This document shows positions 1 to 9,335 of a DNA stretch of 64,000 bases, one piece after another. The notes beneath the pieces were generated by a model. It did not search any database, was not told the DNA's origin, and worked only from the letters and a program-made list of their open reading frames with translations. The stretch's first letter is position 1, and each line of letters starts with the position of its first letter. Source of the stretch: Bacillota bacterium (GTDB taxonomy: Bacteria; Bacillota; Clostridia; Lachnospirales; Lachnospiraceae); contig JAEZFK010000082.1 in assembly GCA_023437715.1 (NCBI GenBank), forward strand, positions 18,403 to 82,402. Reading direction: 5' to 3'. A program made the position numbers and the translations under genes.

Positions 1-44
1 ACAGGGATAATGTTTTCCAAGTAGCTTACCAATAAGTTCTTCAT
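1..44 (-). CDS. Start of an unidentified gene running off the left edge
   Basis: An ATG at 44 (minus strand) is preceded by an AAGGAG ribosome binding site six bases upstream (about 51-57). The frame stays open to the window edge and gives 14 residues, MKNLLVSYLENIIP. This is too little to identify a family. The strong ribosome binding site and open frame support a real start. Confidence 0.4.
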   Translation of the reverse strand, partial: MKNLLVSYLENIIP

Positions 45-171
45 TTGGATCTCCTTTCCATCAAATGTTTCAATAATATAGGTATCAACATATTTCCCAC
101 CCATTATACCTCTTTTTTTCCAGCATTTTCAAATATTTTTAAATTCAAAGTAATTATTTTTCCGGAAAGCT

Positions 172-207
172 TCAAAAAGGACCCCTTTTTAAAGGCGTCC
201 TTTTATG
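172..207 (-). terminator. Rho-independent terminator of the DUF1461 gene
   Basis: The arms AAAAGGAC and GTCCTTTT form a stem whose minus-strand read ends in a run of T. It lies about 40 bases beyond the stop codon of the minus-strand gene at 246. Confidence 0.6.
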
Positions 208-245
208 TCTTATATGCTATTTTAAATACCGGCTGCTGCCCGGGG

Positions 246-938
246 TTATTTGGCTTTCCTGTACCTGCGTATGAAGAAAAGACAGACAGCAAAGATAATG
301 AGAACGCTTAAAAAGTAAATGGAACCGATGAGAAACACCGTATCCCGGAAAAAGCCTTCCGGCACAATGTTTATCAGCATGTCTGTGGCCGGGTTTAAAA
401 TCCATAAGTCATTTTTAAAAAATATGTGATGAAAGAGGATGAAGTATCTGGTAAAATCCGTTGAAATAATTGCGGCCACGGCAAGGGAGGCGGCGAAGAA
501 GATTCCCGTTCCCGCGCATAGGGCCCTGGGAAATGTTCTTTTAAAATCGGTTTTCAGCAGAGCCAGTAAGACAAGGCACAGGGCCATGACTGCAAGGCAG
601 CCTCTGCGCAGGGCAAGGGCCCCCAGAAACAGGCCCCGGACATCCTCCATATGGGCGATTTCACGGGCGTTAAAAAATTCACGATGTACGCCCCCCATGG
701 TGGTCTCCACATGAAGATCCTCCCTGTTTCCCCGTAAGTAGGCCATCATCTGGTCCGTGACGTCCAGCAGGTCATCCATGGTCATGGAGACGGCTTCCGT
801 CACCTGGTATTTGGAGTATTCCTTTTCAAAGTATCCGGGGACCCAGTAAACGGCGGCCTCCACGGAGGTAAATAAAAGCACGGTCATCAGGCACAGGGCA
901 AAAATGATTCCGACAGCATACTGCAGTTTCCGTTTCAT
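246..938 (-). CDS. TIGR01906/DUF1461 family integral membrane protein
   Basis: This 230-residue protein has an N-terminal membrane segment (about residues 7-29), an extracytoplasmic stretch of about 70 residues (VYWVPGYFEKEYSKY), and three further membrane segments at about 105-125, 138-160 and 200-223. The order and the final basic tail (RRYRKAK) fit the TIGR01906/DUF1461 family, whose function is unknown. Its start overlaps the stop of the upstream TRIC-like gene by four bases, so the two genes are probably co-transcribed and translationally coupled. Function cannot be inferred beyond membrane location. Confidence 0.75.
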   Translation of the reverse strand: MKRKLQYAVGIIFALCLMTVLLFTSVEAAVYWVPGYFEKEYSKYQVTEAVSMTMDDLLDVTDQMMAYLRGNREDLHVETTMGGVHREFFNAREIAHMEDVRGLFLGALALRRGCLAVMALCLVLLALLKTDFKRTFPRALCAGTGIFFAASLAVAAIISTDFTRYFILFHHIFFKNDLWILNPATDMLINIVPEGFFRDTVFLIGSIYFLSVLIIFAVCLFFIRRYRKAK

Positions 939-1609
939 GAGTTTTCTCCTTGATTTGGTTTATTTTTTGTTGCGGTGGGTAAGTCCCAGCAGAACCTGGT
1001 TGCCAGAAGGCGGATAAGAATTACGGAGCAGGCTCCTGCTGCCATGGCCAGGTTTCCGTTGATGCGGTTTAAGAGTCCGGCATAGAGCACGGCCCCGGCA
1101 ATGGAGGCACAGGCGTAAATGTGCTTTCTGAGGACGTAAGGGGTTTGTCCGGCCATAATGTCCCGAAGGATGCCGCCGCCCACGCCGGTGATGACGCCCA
1201 GGAAGATGATGAGGAAATGGTATTCCCCGTATCCGGACATTACCGCCGTATCAATTCCTACCACAGTAAAGGCTCCAAGGCCTACGGCATCAAAGATGTT
1301 CATAACCTTTTCGTAGGCTTCGATGGAGCGGCTGTCCAGTATTTTCTGGTTCATCCTCACCACGATGAACAAAAGCATGACGGTTATAAAGGCCAGCAGG
1401 ACATAGACCGGGTCTTTAAAGAGGGCGGGAGGCAGGTTCCCGATGATGATATCTCTTAACATTCCGCCGCCTACGGCGGTGGTGACGCCTAAAACAATGA
1501 CTCCCAGCAGGTCAAGGCGCTTTTTAATGGCTACCATGGCCCCGGAAGAGGCAAAGGCTATGGTGCCGATGGCTTCAACAAAGAAGAAAAAGGAAAATTC
1601 AAAGTTCAT
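935..1609 (-). CDS. UPF0126/TRIC-like membrane protein with two glycine-rich repeats
   Basis: This 224-residue membrane protein contains two copies of a glycine-rich motif, TAVGGGMLRDIIIGNLPP near residue 43 and ITGVGGGILRDIMAGQTP near residue 140. The paired three-helix repeat with GGGxxRD is the signature of the bacterial UPF0126 (YicG/YadS) family, related to trimeric intracellular cation channels. Bacterial members have been linked to cation transport, but the substrate cannot be read from sequence. It is the first gene of a two-gene minus-strand unit. The Met start at 1609 has GGAGGT a few bases upstream. Confidence 0.85.
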   Translation of the reverse strand: MNFEFSFFFFVEAIGTIAFASSGAMVAIKKRLDLLGVIVLGVTTAVGGGMLRDIIIGNLPPALFKDPVYVLLAFITVMLLFIVVRMNQKILDSRSIEAYEKVMNIFDAVGLGAFTVVGIDTAVMSGYGEYHFLIIFLGVITGVGGGILRDIMAGQTPYVLRKHIYACASIAGAVLYAGLLNRINGNLAMAAGACSVILIRLLATRFCWDLPTATKNKPNQGENS

Positions 1610-1763
1610 GATGACCTCCGGTGGAGCCCCTTAAGGGAAGTTAGCTGCCGTTCATGGAAGATAGAGAACGGAAACAAAGAAAGTATAAGTTTTGGGCGGG
1701 TTTTTGTCAATATGCCGAAAGGGGATAAAAGCATTCAGATACGTGGCAATAGAAAAAATTTAC

Positions 1764-1792
1764 TTGCATTTTTTCGTGAAATTTTATATTAT
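1764..1792 (+). promoter_or_regulatory. Sigma-A promoter of citrate synthase
   Basis: TTGCAT at 1764-1769 and TATTAT at 1787-1792 are separated by 17 bases. They lie about 110 bases upstream of the citrate synthase start. No other feature is evident between 1610 and 1902. Confidence 0.6.
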
Positions 1793-1902
1793 ATGAAAAA
1801 GTTCTAAAGTGAACCATTGGATAATTTTACAATGGATGAAAGGAGATGACGCCGGGGAGAAGCAGGGAACTTGACAATCTGATTTCAGAAAGAGGTGTTT
1901 AC

Positions 1903-3261
1903 ATGATCAACAGAAATGAATTTATGAAAAATGTAGAAGAGTGGTCCAATGTTTGTTTAAATGACGAAAGAATTGACCTGGAAGCCTACGAAAGATTTGA
2001 TGTGAAGAGGGGACTCCGGGACAAAAACGGCAGCGGTGTTGTAGCAGGTTTAACCAAGGTGTCAAAAATCATATCAAACAAAATCGTGGACGGAGAAAAG
2101 GTTCCGTGCGAAGGACAGCTGTTTTACCGGGGTTATAACATTTATGACCTGGTAAACGGGGTGGTCCATGAGGGACGCTACGGGTTTGAGGAAATCGCCT
2201 ATCTCCTCCTTTTCGGGGATCTTCCCGACAAGAGCCAGCTGGACCGCTTTACCCAGACTCTGGGCTACAGCCGGACGCTGCCTACAAATTTTGTAAGGGA
2301 TGTGGTCATGAAGGCCCCCAGTCAGGATATGATGTCCTGTCTTGCCCGGAGTATCTTAACACTGGCTTCTTATGATGAGAAAGCCAGTGATATATCGGTT
2401 CCCAATGTTCTGCGCCAGTGCCTGATGCTCATCAGCGTCATGCCCATGCTGGCCGTCTACGGATATCACGCCTTTAACCACTATGAGCGGGGCGGAAGCA
2501 TGTACATCCACAGACCTGACGAGAAGCTGTCTACGGCAGAAAATATTTTAAGGCTTTTAAGGCCGGATATGAAGTATTCCGAAGTGGAAGCCCATGTCCT
2601 GGACCTGGCGCTGATTCTCCATATGGAGCATGGAGGAGGTAATAACTCCACCTTTACCACCCATGTTGTCACTTCCTCCGGCACGGATACCTACAGCGTA
2701 GTGGCGGCGGCTCTGGCTTCCTTAAAGGGTCCCAAGCACGGCGGAGCGAACATAAAGGTCGTGGAAATGATGGATGATTTAAGAAAAGAGGTCAGGGACT
2801 GGAACGATGAGGAAGAAGTGGAGACGTATTTGAGAAAGCTTCTTCATAAAGAAGCCTTTGACCGGAAAGGCCTGATTTATGGCATGGGACATGCGGTTTA
2901 TTCCAAGTCCGATCCACGTGCGGAGATATTTAAGGGTTTTGTGAAGCAGCTTTCCGAGGAGAAGGGGAGAATGGAGGATTTTAACCTCTATTCCATGATC
3001 GAGAGACTGGCTCCCCAGGTAATTGCCGATGAGAGGAAAATCTATAAAGGCGTAAGCGCCAATGTGGATTTTTACAGCGGGTTTGTATACAGCATGCTGG
3101 ACATTCCCAATGAGCTGTTCACCCCCATGTTTGCCATTGCAAGAATCGTAGGCTGGAGCGCCCACCGCATCGAAGAGCTGATTAATATGGATAAGATCAT
3201 CCGTCCGGCTTATGTGAGCGTGATGGAAGAGGAAGAATATAAAGCGATGGAGCTGAGATAA
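1903..3261 (+). CDS. Citrate synthase (citrate/2-methylcitrate synthase family)
   Basis: The 452-residue enzyme condenses acetyl-CoA with oxaloacetate to citrate in the cytoplasm. The type-I citrate synthase core is visible: MEHGGGNNSTFTTHVVTSSG, then the CoA-contact region LKGPKHGGAN, then the catalytic GMGHAVYSKSDPRAE with its conserved His and Asp, and a C-terminal IVGWSAHRIEEL segment. I place the start at the ATG at 1903, which has AGAGGTG six bases upstream. An in-frame ATG at 1846 sits directly against its AGGAG and is less likely. The gene stands alone with its own promoter and terminator. In strict anaerobes such enzymes usually feed glutamate synthesis; a 2-methylcitrate activity cannot be excluded. 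Confidence 0.92.
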   Translation: MINRNEFMKNVEEWSNVCLNDERIDLEAYERFDVKRGLRDKNGSGVVAGLTKVSKIISNKIVDGEKVPCEGQLFYRGYNIYDLVNGVVHEGRYGFEEIAYLLLFGDLPDKSQLDRFTQTLGYSRTLPTNFVRDVVMKAPSQDMMSCLARSILTLASYDEKASDISVPNVLRQCLMLISVMPMLAVYGYHAFNHYERGGSMYIHRPDEKLSTAENILRLLRPDMKYSEVEAHVLDLALILHMEHGGGNNSTFTTHVVTSSGTDTYSVVAAALASLKGPKHGGANIKVVEMMDDLRKEVRDWNDEEEVETYLRKLLHKEAFDRKGLIYGMGHAVYSKSDPRAEIFKGFVKQLSEEKGRMEDFNLYSMIERLAPQVIADERKIYKGVSANVDFYSGFVYSMLDIPNELFTPMFAIARIVGWSAHRIEELINMDKIIRPAYVSVMEEEEYKAMELR

Positions 3262-3291
3262 TATAATTCTATAATTACTTATACTAGGGAT

Positions 3292-3320
3292 GCAGGTTCT
3301 TTGGAGCCTGCTTTTCTGTT
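3292..3320 (+). terminator. Terminator after citrate synthase
   Basis: An eight-base stem, GCAGGTTC/GAGCCTGC with one G-T pair and a TTTG loop, is followed by TTTTCTGTTT. Confidence 0.75.
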
Positions 3321-3370
3321 TAAGCTCTGTTTACATTGGTCTGATAAGATGAATTCTGAGGTGAAGAATC

Positions 3371-4030
3371 ATGTCAAAAATCTTAATCGCGGACGATGAT
3401 CCCTACATCAGGGAGCTGGTGCGCAAAATACTGCAAAACGGCGGATTTGACACAGCCGAAGCCGCTGACGGACGGGAAGCGCTGGCAAAAATTGACGGAT
3501 GCGACTGCGCCGTGGTGGACATTATGATGCCCAAAATGGACGGCTTTGAGTTTGTGGAAAGGCTTCGTAAATATTATGAGAACTTACCTGTGCTGCTTCT
3601 GACCGCAAAATCAGGGCTGCCGGATAAGGTCAGAGGCTTCTCCCTGGGTGCGGATGATTATCTGACAAAGCCCTTTGAAGGGGATGAACTGTTAATGCGC
3701 ATCAAGGCATTGCTGCGGCGTTACAGGATTGAATCGTCACAGGTCATTGTAATCGGTAAGCTTACCATTGACCGCAACGGATTCAGCGTGAACGGCGAGA
3801 CCATCCCCATGAAAGAGTTTGAGCTGCTGTTCAAGCTTGCAGGCTTTCCCGGAAGAACCTTTTCCAGGGACAATTTAATTGAGGATGTGTGGGGGTACGA
3901 CTTTGACGGCAACGAGAGGACCCTTGACGTCCATATCGGCCGCCTTCGGGAAAGATTCCCCGAAGAAAAATACGGCTTTAAAATTACCACCCTGCGGGGA
4001 TTGGGCTACAAGCTGGAGGTGACGGCATGA
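3371..4030 (+). CDS. OmpR/PhoB-family response regulator
   Basis: This 219-residue regulator has an N-terminal receiver domain with the acidic pair at residues 8-10, the phospho-acceptor Asp at residue 50 (VVDIMMPKMDG) and the conserved Lys in LTKPFEGDEL. A winged-helix DNA-binding domain follows (about 125-219; ERTLDVHIGRLRERF, TLRGLGYKLE). Its stop overlaps the start of the histidine kinase by four bases, and an ABC-2 exporter follows directly. It most likely controls that exporter, a common arrangement for antimicrobial-peptide sensing modules in Firmicutes. The inducing signal is not known. Confidence 0.92.
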   Translation: MSKILIADDDPYIRELVRKILQNGGFDTAEAADGREALAKIDGCDCAVVDIMMPKMDGFEFVERLRKYYENLPVLLLTAKSGLPDKVRGFSLGADDYLTKPFEGDELLMRIKALLRRYRIESSQVIVIGKLTIDRNGFSVNGETIPMKEFELLFKLAGFPGRTFSRDNLIEDVWGYDFDGNERTLDVHIGRLRERFPEEKYGFKITTLRGLGYKLEVTA

Positions 4031-5076
4031 ACGAAGAGAACAGGAATCCGGACCACCAGCCGTCAAAAATCAGAGCAGCTCTGGGCATTGCCCTGTTTTT
4101 TTCCGTATTTGCCGTGTTTATGGCTCTCTTCTATCAGGTTGTCAGGTATTGGGAATTTTCGGAATTTGGGACAGTTATGGCATCCGGCATGGGCGGACTT
4201 GTTCTGTTCTGCCTTTTTGCCGCCCTCTTTGGCTATATCCGGGTAAAACGCTTTAAGCATTCCCACAGCAGCTATGCCCTGGATACCATCCGAAATGCCC
4301 TTGAAGAAATCGCAGGGGGAAACTTCGACGTGATTTTAACGGCAAATGAAAGAGACCCTTTTCATGAACTGGTCCAGGCTTTCAATGAGATGGCTCAAAA
4401 CCTGGGTTCCTTAGAAACCATGCGTCAGGATTTTATCTCCAATGTCAGCCATGAAATCCAGTCTCCCCTCACGTCTATCAAAGGCTTTGCCGCTCTCCTG
4501 AAAAGCGGTAACATTACCGATGAGGAACGCAGGCATTATGCGGAAATCATTGAATCAGAAAGCCGCCGGATGTCCGCCATGAGCGAAAATCTTTTGAAGC
4601 TTTCCGCCTTAGACAGCGGAAACCATCCCTTAAACCTGACGGAATTCCGCCTGGACAGGCAGCTGCAAAGCGTTGCCCTGGCCTTAGAGCCCCAGTGGTC
4701 GGCAAAAAATATTGCCATCGACATCCAAGTGGAAAAAGCGTCCATCACCGCCGATGGGGACTTACTTGCACAGGTGTGGATGAATCTTTTGGGGAACGCA
4801 ATCAAATTTACGCCTGAGGGCGGGATTGTTTCCATTGTGCTAAAGGACAATACCGTCACCATTGAGGACACCGGCATGGGTATTTCCGAAAGGGACCTTG
4901 TCCATATTTTTGAGCGGTTCTACAAGGCGGACAAATCCAGAGACAGGGCCCTGGGCGGCAACGGCCTGGGACTTGCCATTGCAAAGAAAATCCTGGATCT
5001 CCACGGCTTTTCCATTGCCGCAGAAAGCGAAATTCAAAAGGGAACCCGGTTTACCGTCCGTTTACATTGCATTTAA
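4027..5076 (+). CDS. Membrane sensor histidine kinase
   Basis: This 349-residue kinase has two membrane segments (about residues 17-37 and 49-72) with only a very short external loop, a HAMP-like linker, the phospho-acceptor His at about 142 (SNVSHEIQSPLTSI), an N box (WMNLLGNAIKFTPEGG) and G boxes (IEDTGMGIS, NGLGLAIAKK). The near absence of an external sensor domain resembles intramembrane-sensing kinases paired with ABC exporters. It is the cognate partner of the upstream regulator, with a four-base overlap, and precedes an ABC-2 exporter. Confidence 0.92.
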   Translation: MNEENRNPDHQPSKIRAALGIALFFSVFAVFMALFYQVVRYWEFSEFGTVMASGMGGLVLFCLFAALFGYIRVKRFKHSHSSYALDTIRNALEEIAGGNFDVILTANERDPFHELVQAFNEMAQNLGSLETMRQDFISNVSHEIQSPLTSIKGFAALLKSGNITDEERRHYAEIIESESRRMSAMSENLLKLSALDSGNHPLNLTEFRLDRQLQSVALALEPQWSAKNIAIDIQVEKASITADGDLLAQVWMNLLGNAIKFTPEGGIVSIVLKDNTVTIEDTGMGISERDLVHIFERFYKADKSRDRALGGNGLGLAIAKKILDLHGFSIAAESEIQKGTRFTVRLHCI

Positions 5077-5128
5077 CCTCCGTTTAATTTGGAATCCTAT
5101 AATTCCAGAGGAAACGGAGGTTATTTTT

Positions 5129-5929
5129 ATGAATGAATCTATATTAGAGGTGAAAAACCTCACAAAGCAGTACGCAAAGGCTCCAAAGCCTGCGGTTGAC
5201 GGCATCAGCTTTCACGTAAACGAAGGAGAATTTTTCGCTTTCCTGGGCCCCAACGGCGCAGGCAAAACCACTACAATTTCCATTCTCACAACCACCCTGG
5301 GAAAAACATCGGGAGATGTGAAAATTGCAGGATATGATATTGAAAAGCAGGCCAGGGAGGTCCGGGAGCGGATCGGGATTATTTTCCAGAAGCCAAGCAT
5401 TGACGTAAACTTGACGGCAGAGGAGAATATCCGCTTTCATGCCTGCCTCTACGGCGTCTATTCCTACCGCCCCACCTTCCGGATGATGCCGGCATCCTAT
5501 AAAAAACGCATCAGCGATTTAGCTGAAATTGTGGACATCGGCGACCAGCTGTTTAAACCTGTCAAGAAAATGTCCGGCGGCCAGCAGCGGAAATTTGAAA
5601 TCATCCGCAGCCTGATTCACACGCCTAAGGTTCTGTTTCTCGATGAACCCACAACAGGGCTTGATGCGGTGAGCAGACGCGGCGTCTGGGAATATTTAAA
5701 CAACGTGCGCCAGGAGAACGGCACTACGATTTTCCTGACCACCCACTATATTGACGAAGCAGAGGGAGCGGATACTGTATGCATTATCAATAACGGAAAA
5801 ATCGCCGCCTGCTGCAGTCCGGCCCAGCTGAAAACCACCCTGGCATACGATCCCACTCCCAAGGTCTGCCTGCCCACTTTGGAGGACGCTTATGTGGAAT
5901 ATTTAAACAAAACAAAGGAGAACGCATGA
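5129..5929 (+). CDS. ABC-2 transporter ATP-binding subunit (daunorubicin-resistance type)
   Basis: The 266-residue nucleotide-binding subunit shows Walker A GPNGAGKTT, the ABC signature MSGGQQRKFE, Walker B VLFLDEPTTGLD and the switch His in LTTHYIDEA. The start is the ATG at 5129, eight bases after GGAGG at 5116-5120; the frame is open further upstream but overlaps the kinase gene out of frame. The stop overlaps the permease start by four bases. Together with the permease it would form an ABC-2 exporter of an unknown hydrophobic substrate, probably under control of the upstream two-component system. Confidence 0.92.
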   Translation: MNESILEVKNLTKQYAKAPKPAVDGISFHVNEGEFFAFLGPNGAGKTTTISILTTTLGKTSGDVKIAGYDIEKQAREVRERIGIIFQKPSIDVNLTAEENIRFHACLYGVYSYRPTFRMMPASYKKRISDLAEIVDIGDQLFKPVKKMSGGQQRKFEIIRSLIHTPKVLFLDEPTTGLDAVSRRGVWEYLNNVRQENGTTIFLTTHYIDEAEGADTVCIINNGKIAACCSPAQLKTTLAYDPTPKVCLPTLEDAYVEYLNKTKENA

Positions 5930-6771
5930 ACATGGATATGATAATGGAAGCTTCAAAAACAACCGGCCGGACGGGAATGAAATCCGGCTTTCTCCGGGAG
6001 ATAAACGCGGTGGTCACTCTCTTTATGAGAGGGGTCTCTGTTACCCTTAAATCTCCGGGAACCTTAATCATGAGCCTTGCCATGCCCCTTGTGATGATGG
6101 GAATGGTAGGGGGCAACCTGTCCGAGAATATGGCAGGGGGGCTGGGCTTCGATTACGGGCAGTTCATGCTTGTGGGAATGATCGTCAATATGCTGTTCAT
6201 GATGACTTCCCAGGGCTTATCCTCCCTTGTGGAGGACCGGGAAACCGATTTCACACAGGAAATTATGGTATCCCCGGTTTCACGGTACAGCATCATTATC
6301 GGCACGATTTTCGCTTCGTCTTTCTCGGCCATTGTTTCAAGTGCCGGCACCCTGGTGGTGGGCCTGTTTATGGGAATCCGGCTGGGGGCGGGGCAGCTTC
6401 TGGCGCTTCTCATCCTGTCTCCTTTAATGTGCCTTGCAGCAGGAGCCTTTGCTGTTCTGTTAATTGGATGTATTAAAAGCCAAAAGGCGGCCAATATGGC
6501 TGTCATGCTCATAACCATGCCCCAGATGTTCCTTTCCGGAGCGATTATTCCCATTACCCATTCAAGCGGAATCCTGTTCGTTCTCTCACGGCTCATGCCC
6601 ATGACCTACTGCCTGGACCTGGTGCGCGCCGTGGTTTATGCGGGAACGCCGGAATACGCAGGAGTGGTGCTGTTTAACCCTGTGGTGAATTTCATTGCCA
6701 TCGTCGCCCTTACGGTTATCTTCCTGGCACTGGGGACCTGGGCATTTTCACGCAGTGAGAAGAACCGGTAA
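5926..6771 (+). CDS. ABC-2 transporter permease
   Basis: This 281-residue membrane protein has six predicted membrane segments and the ABC2_membrane core, including the VEDRETDFTQEIMVSPVSRY stretch that precedes the second helix and the MFLSGAIIPI loop typical of daunorubicin-type permeases. It is the partner of the ATPase encoded four bases upstream. The last gene of the plus-strand two-component/ABC operon. Confidence 0.88.
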   Translation: MNMDMIMEASKTTGRTGMKSGFLREINAVVTLFMRGVSVTLKSPGTLIMSLAMPLVMMGMVGGNLSENMAGGLGFDYGQFMLVGMIVNMLFMMTSQGLSSLVEDRETDFTQEIMVSPVSRYSIIIGTIFASSFSAIVSSAGTLVVGLFMGIRLGAGQLLALLILSPLMCLAAGAFAVLLIGCIKSQKAANMAVMLITMPQMFLSGAIIPITHSSGILFVLSRLMPMTYCLDLVRAVVYAGTPEYAGVVLFNPVVNFIAIVALTVIFLALGTWAFSRSEKNR

Positions 6772-6804
6772 GAAAAAATGAGGGAAGCTGTCAGCCGGCT
6801 TCCC
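6772..6804 (-). terminator. Terminator of the minus-strand ABC operon
   Basis: GGGAAGC and GCTTCCC (6782-6804) form a stem; in the minus direction it is followed by CATTTTTTCTT. It lies between two convergent operons. Confidence 0.65.
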
Positions 6805-6835
6805 CCATCCACAAATACAGTCCCGATTTTTGCTT

Positions 6836-7636
6836 CTATGAAGCGTGTAAATCTCGTCTTTCGTAAAACCTGATTGCCATGAAGCAGCAGGCCAGAATGA
6901 TCCCCAGAGAAAGCAGCAGGTAAAAGGGGCTTAATCCGCTTTCTGAAACCGATATTACATTAAAATAACTTATTGGAGTCAGAAAGTATAGAAAATTCAG
7001 GTTGCCTGCATAATCAAGGACAAAGCTGAGGACATAAAAGGCCGCTACCGTAAGGGCCGTAAGAAGGCTTGCGGATTTATAGCTTTTCACAAGGCTGGAA
7101 AGAAAGAGGCCTATGGAAAAAAGCACCACCTGGGTGATAAATATTCCGGCGGTTGTGACAATATGGATGCCCAGAATGCCGGGTGCGCCCAGGGGCAGGA
7201 TGATGCAGAGATATGACATGACCCCTACAGTGAGGGAAAATATCCCCAGATCTGTTACTGCTGCCCCGGATTTTGCCAGAATGACGGAGGAACGCTTATA
7301 AGGCTTTGAAAACAGAAATTCACTGGTGCCGAACCGCTCTTCTCTGGCAACGGCAAATACCCCTATAAACCCTGCGAAAAAGAATGCCAGCAAGTCGGTC
7401 CAGAATACCATGCACTGATAAGCGCCCAGGGCGGTGTCAATTTTCACCCCGCTCAGCCCGAATAAAATTAAAACAATTTTGGGAAAGCTTTCCGCCATGG
7501 CTGCGATTTCTCCCATTGCATTTTTAAGCACAACAAATTCCACTGCGGCAAATCCTGTAAGCATTACGATCAGCACAAGCCATATGACCAGCAGCTTCCG
7601 CGTCAGTTTCAGCTCTTTGAAATAAATCGTTTTCAT
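6836..7636 (-). CDS. ABC-2 family transporter permease (second subunit)
   Basis: The 266-residue protein has six hydrophobic segments and the ABC-2 permease feature AREERFGTSEFLFSKPYKRSSV between helices two and three, which is repeated in its neighbour as HTKEYANKSAEFLLTKPYSRGRI. The start is the ATG at 7636, preceded by GGAGG six bases upstream and two bases after the previous stop; an upstream in-frame extension has no ribosome binding site. It is likely one half of a heterodimeric membrane domain served by the ATPase at 8447-9319. Substrate unknown. Confidence 0.85.
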   Translation of the reverse strand: MKTIYFKELKLTRKLLVIWLVLIVMLTGFAAVEFVVLKNAMGEIAAMAESFPKIVLILFGLSGVKIDTALGAYQCMVFWTDLLAFFFAGFIGVFAVAREERFGTSEFLFSKPYKRSSVILAKSGAAVTDLGIFSLTVGVMSYLCIILPLGAPGILGIHIVTTAGIFITQVVLFSIGLFLSSLVKSYKSASLLTALTVAAFYVLSFVLDYAGNLNFLYFLTPISYFNVISVSESGLSPFYLLLSLGIILACCFMAIRFYERRDLHAS

Positions 7637-7638
7637 CC

Positions 7639-8436
7639 TCAACCTCCAAACACAACATCTTTTTTCAGAAACGACCTGCAGCTGGCAAAGAGGAGCCCTC
7701 CGCCCAGGATCACGTACCAGATCATATAATTCCACTGGTAAAATCCTGTCTCAGCAATGGTTACAGGATTGAAGAAACCAAAGGGAGTGAGATAGCTCAA
7801 TGCAGGCTGGCTGATCTTATTTGATACGGAGTTTATGCAGAAGAAAGCAAACATGGAACAGGAGGATATGAGGACAGGCGTCCTCACAATGGGGAAAAAT
7901 GTTCCTGCCGCTGTTCCGAAAACCACAAACATCAGCTCCACCAGCACAAGGGATTTTCCGATGAGAAAGAAAGTCCGCCAGTCAACGGCAATGCCTTTGA
8001 CCGTCAGAAGGGACAAGGCGGCCCCTGCAATATAGGCGGCTCCCACGATGAGGCTGTCTGCCACGCAGGCAAAAAACTTGCTCCAGAAAATCCTGCCCCG
8101 GGAATAGGGCTTTGTCAGCAGAAATTCTGCCGATTTATTTGCATATTCCTTTGTATGGGAAGAAAAGGCAATGCTCATTCCATGAATGGCCGCGGCTGCC
8201 ATGGCAAAGCTGTTCAAAAAGCTGAACATGCCAACGGGGGTCATTACAAAGGCGGCGCCGATGCCGAGAGCCTCAAACATGGGATTGCTCTTCATGGCCT
8301 GGGTCATGAAAGCGTCGGCGCCGGAGATGAAGCCAAGGTAAGTCGGCAGCATCAGAAAGATCAGCACGCCCATGGACAGGGCCCAGATGATGATATTCTT
8401 TTTTAACTGTTTCAGTTCATACTTAAATACAGCCAT
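7639..8436 (-). CDS. ABC-2 family transporter permease (first subunit)
   Basis: The 265-residue permease has about six membrane segments and shares the xSAEFLLTKPYSRGRIF motif with its downstream neighbour, which shows the two are paralogues from a duplication. I prefer the ATG at 8436, with GAGGTG six bases upstream, over the GTG at 8445. It lies between the ATPase gene and the second permease in one tight operon. Confidence 0.85.
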   Translation of the reverse strand: MAVFKYELKQLKKNIIIWALSMGVLIFLMLPTYLGFISGADAFMTQAMKSNPMFEALGIGAAFVMTPVGMFSFLNSFAMAAAAIHGMSIAFSSHTKEYANKSAEFLLTKPYSRGRIFWSKFFACVADSLIVGAAYIAGAALSLLTVKGIAVDWRTFFLIGKSLVLVELMFVVFGTAAGTFFPIVRTPVLISSCSMFAFFCINSVSNKISQPALSYLTPFGFFNPVTIAETGFYQWNYMIWYVILGGGLLFASCRSFLKKDVVFGG

Positions 8437-8446
8437 TCCTTTCACC

Positions 8447-9319
8447 TCACCTGTAGTAGTGCATAAAGATTTCTTCCAGTGCCGGTTCCTCGATAAACAG
8501 GTCGTGGATTTTCAGGCCGGACAGCCTTGCCAGAATTTCCCCGATATCTCCCATAAACATAAAGGTGGCGGTACTGCCGTCCTGGCGGAAGCCGGTAACG
8601 CCCTCAAGGTCAAAGCAGCCGGCAGGGATTTCCTCCGCCGTGACGCTGATCTTTTTATGGCTGTTGGCCCGAAGTTCACTGATCTTTTGCACACCGATCA
8701 TTTTTCCTTCTTTTAATATCGCCACCCGGTCGCAGATTTTCTGCACCTCTGACAGGACGTGGGAGGAAAAGAAAACCGTTGCCCCCCGCTTGTTTTCCTC
8801 TTTTAAGATATTGAAAAACTCCTGCTGGATCAGAGGGTCTAAGCCGCTGGTGGGCTCATCTAATAAGATGAGCTTAGGAGAGTGGAGCAGGGCGCATATG
8901 ATTCCTGCTTTCTTTTTGTTTCCCAGGGATAAGTCAGCGATTTTTCGGGATAAGTCCAGGTTCAGGCGTCCGGAAAGCTCCTTTATTTTGCCGTCGCCCT
9001 TTATGCCGTACAAGGCCGCCGCATACTCCGCCAGCTCCCGGACCGTCATGTTGTCATAATAGGCGGATTCTCCGGGCAGATATCCCACGTCCTTTGCGAT
9101 TTCCGCGGCCTGGCGGATGCAGTCCTTGCCGAAGATCTCCGCGCTGCCGGAGGTGGGGTGAATTAAGGCCAGAAGTGTGCGGATGGTGGTGGATTTTCCC
9201 GCCCCATTGGGCCCGATAAAGCCGAAGACCTCCCCTTCCTCCACGGAAAAGCTGACGTTTTCAATGCCCCTGTGTTCCCCATAGGTTTTGGTCAGGTTTT
9301 TAATTTCAATTGCGTTCAC
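8447..9319 (-). CDS. ABC transporter ATP-binding protein
   Basis: The 290-residue ATPase contains Walker A GPNGAGKSTT, a variant signature LSLGNKKKAGI in place of LSGGQ, Walker B LILLDEPTSGLDPL and the H-loop FSSHVLSEV. A C-terminal extension of about 70 residues follows, as in Bcr-type and bacteriocin-immunity-type ABC-2 exporters. It is the third gene of the TetR-led operon and serves the two downstream permeases. Confidence 0.9.
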   Translation of the reverse strand: MNAIEIKNLTKTYGEHRGIENVSFSVEEGEVFGFIGPNGAGKSTTIRTLLALIHPTSGSAEIFGKDCIRQAAEIAKDVGYLPGESAYYDNMTVRELAEYAAALYGIKGDGKIKELSGRLNLDLSRKIADLSLGNKKKAGIICALLHSPKLILLDEPTSGLDPLIQQEFFNILKEENKRGATVFFSSHVLSEVQKICDRVAILKEGKMIGVQKISELRANSHKKISVTAEEIPAGCFDLEGVTGFRQDGSTATFMFMGDIGEILARLSGLKIHDLFIEEPALEEIFMHYYR

Positions 9320-9335
9320 GGTTCATTCCCCTTTC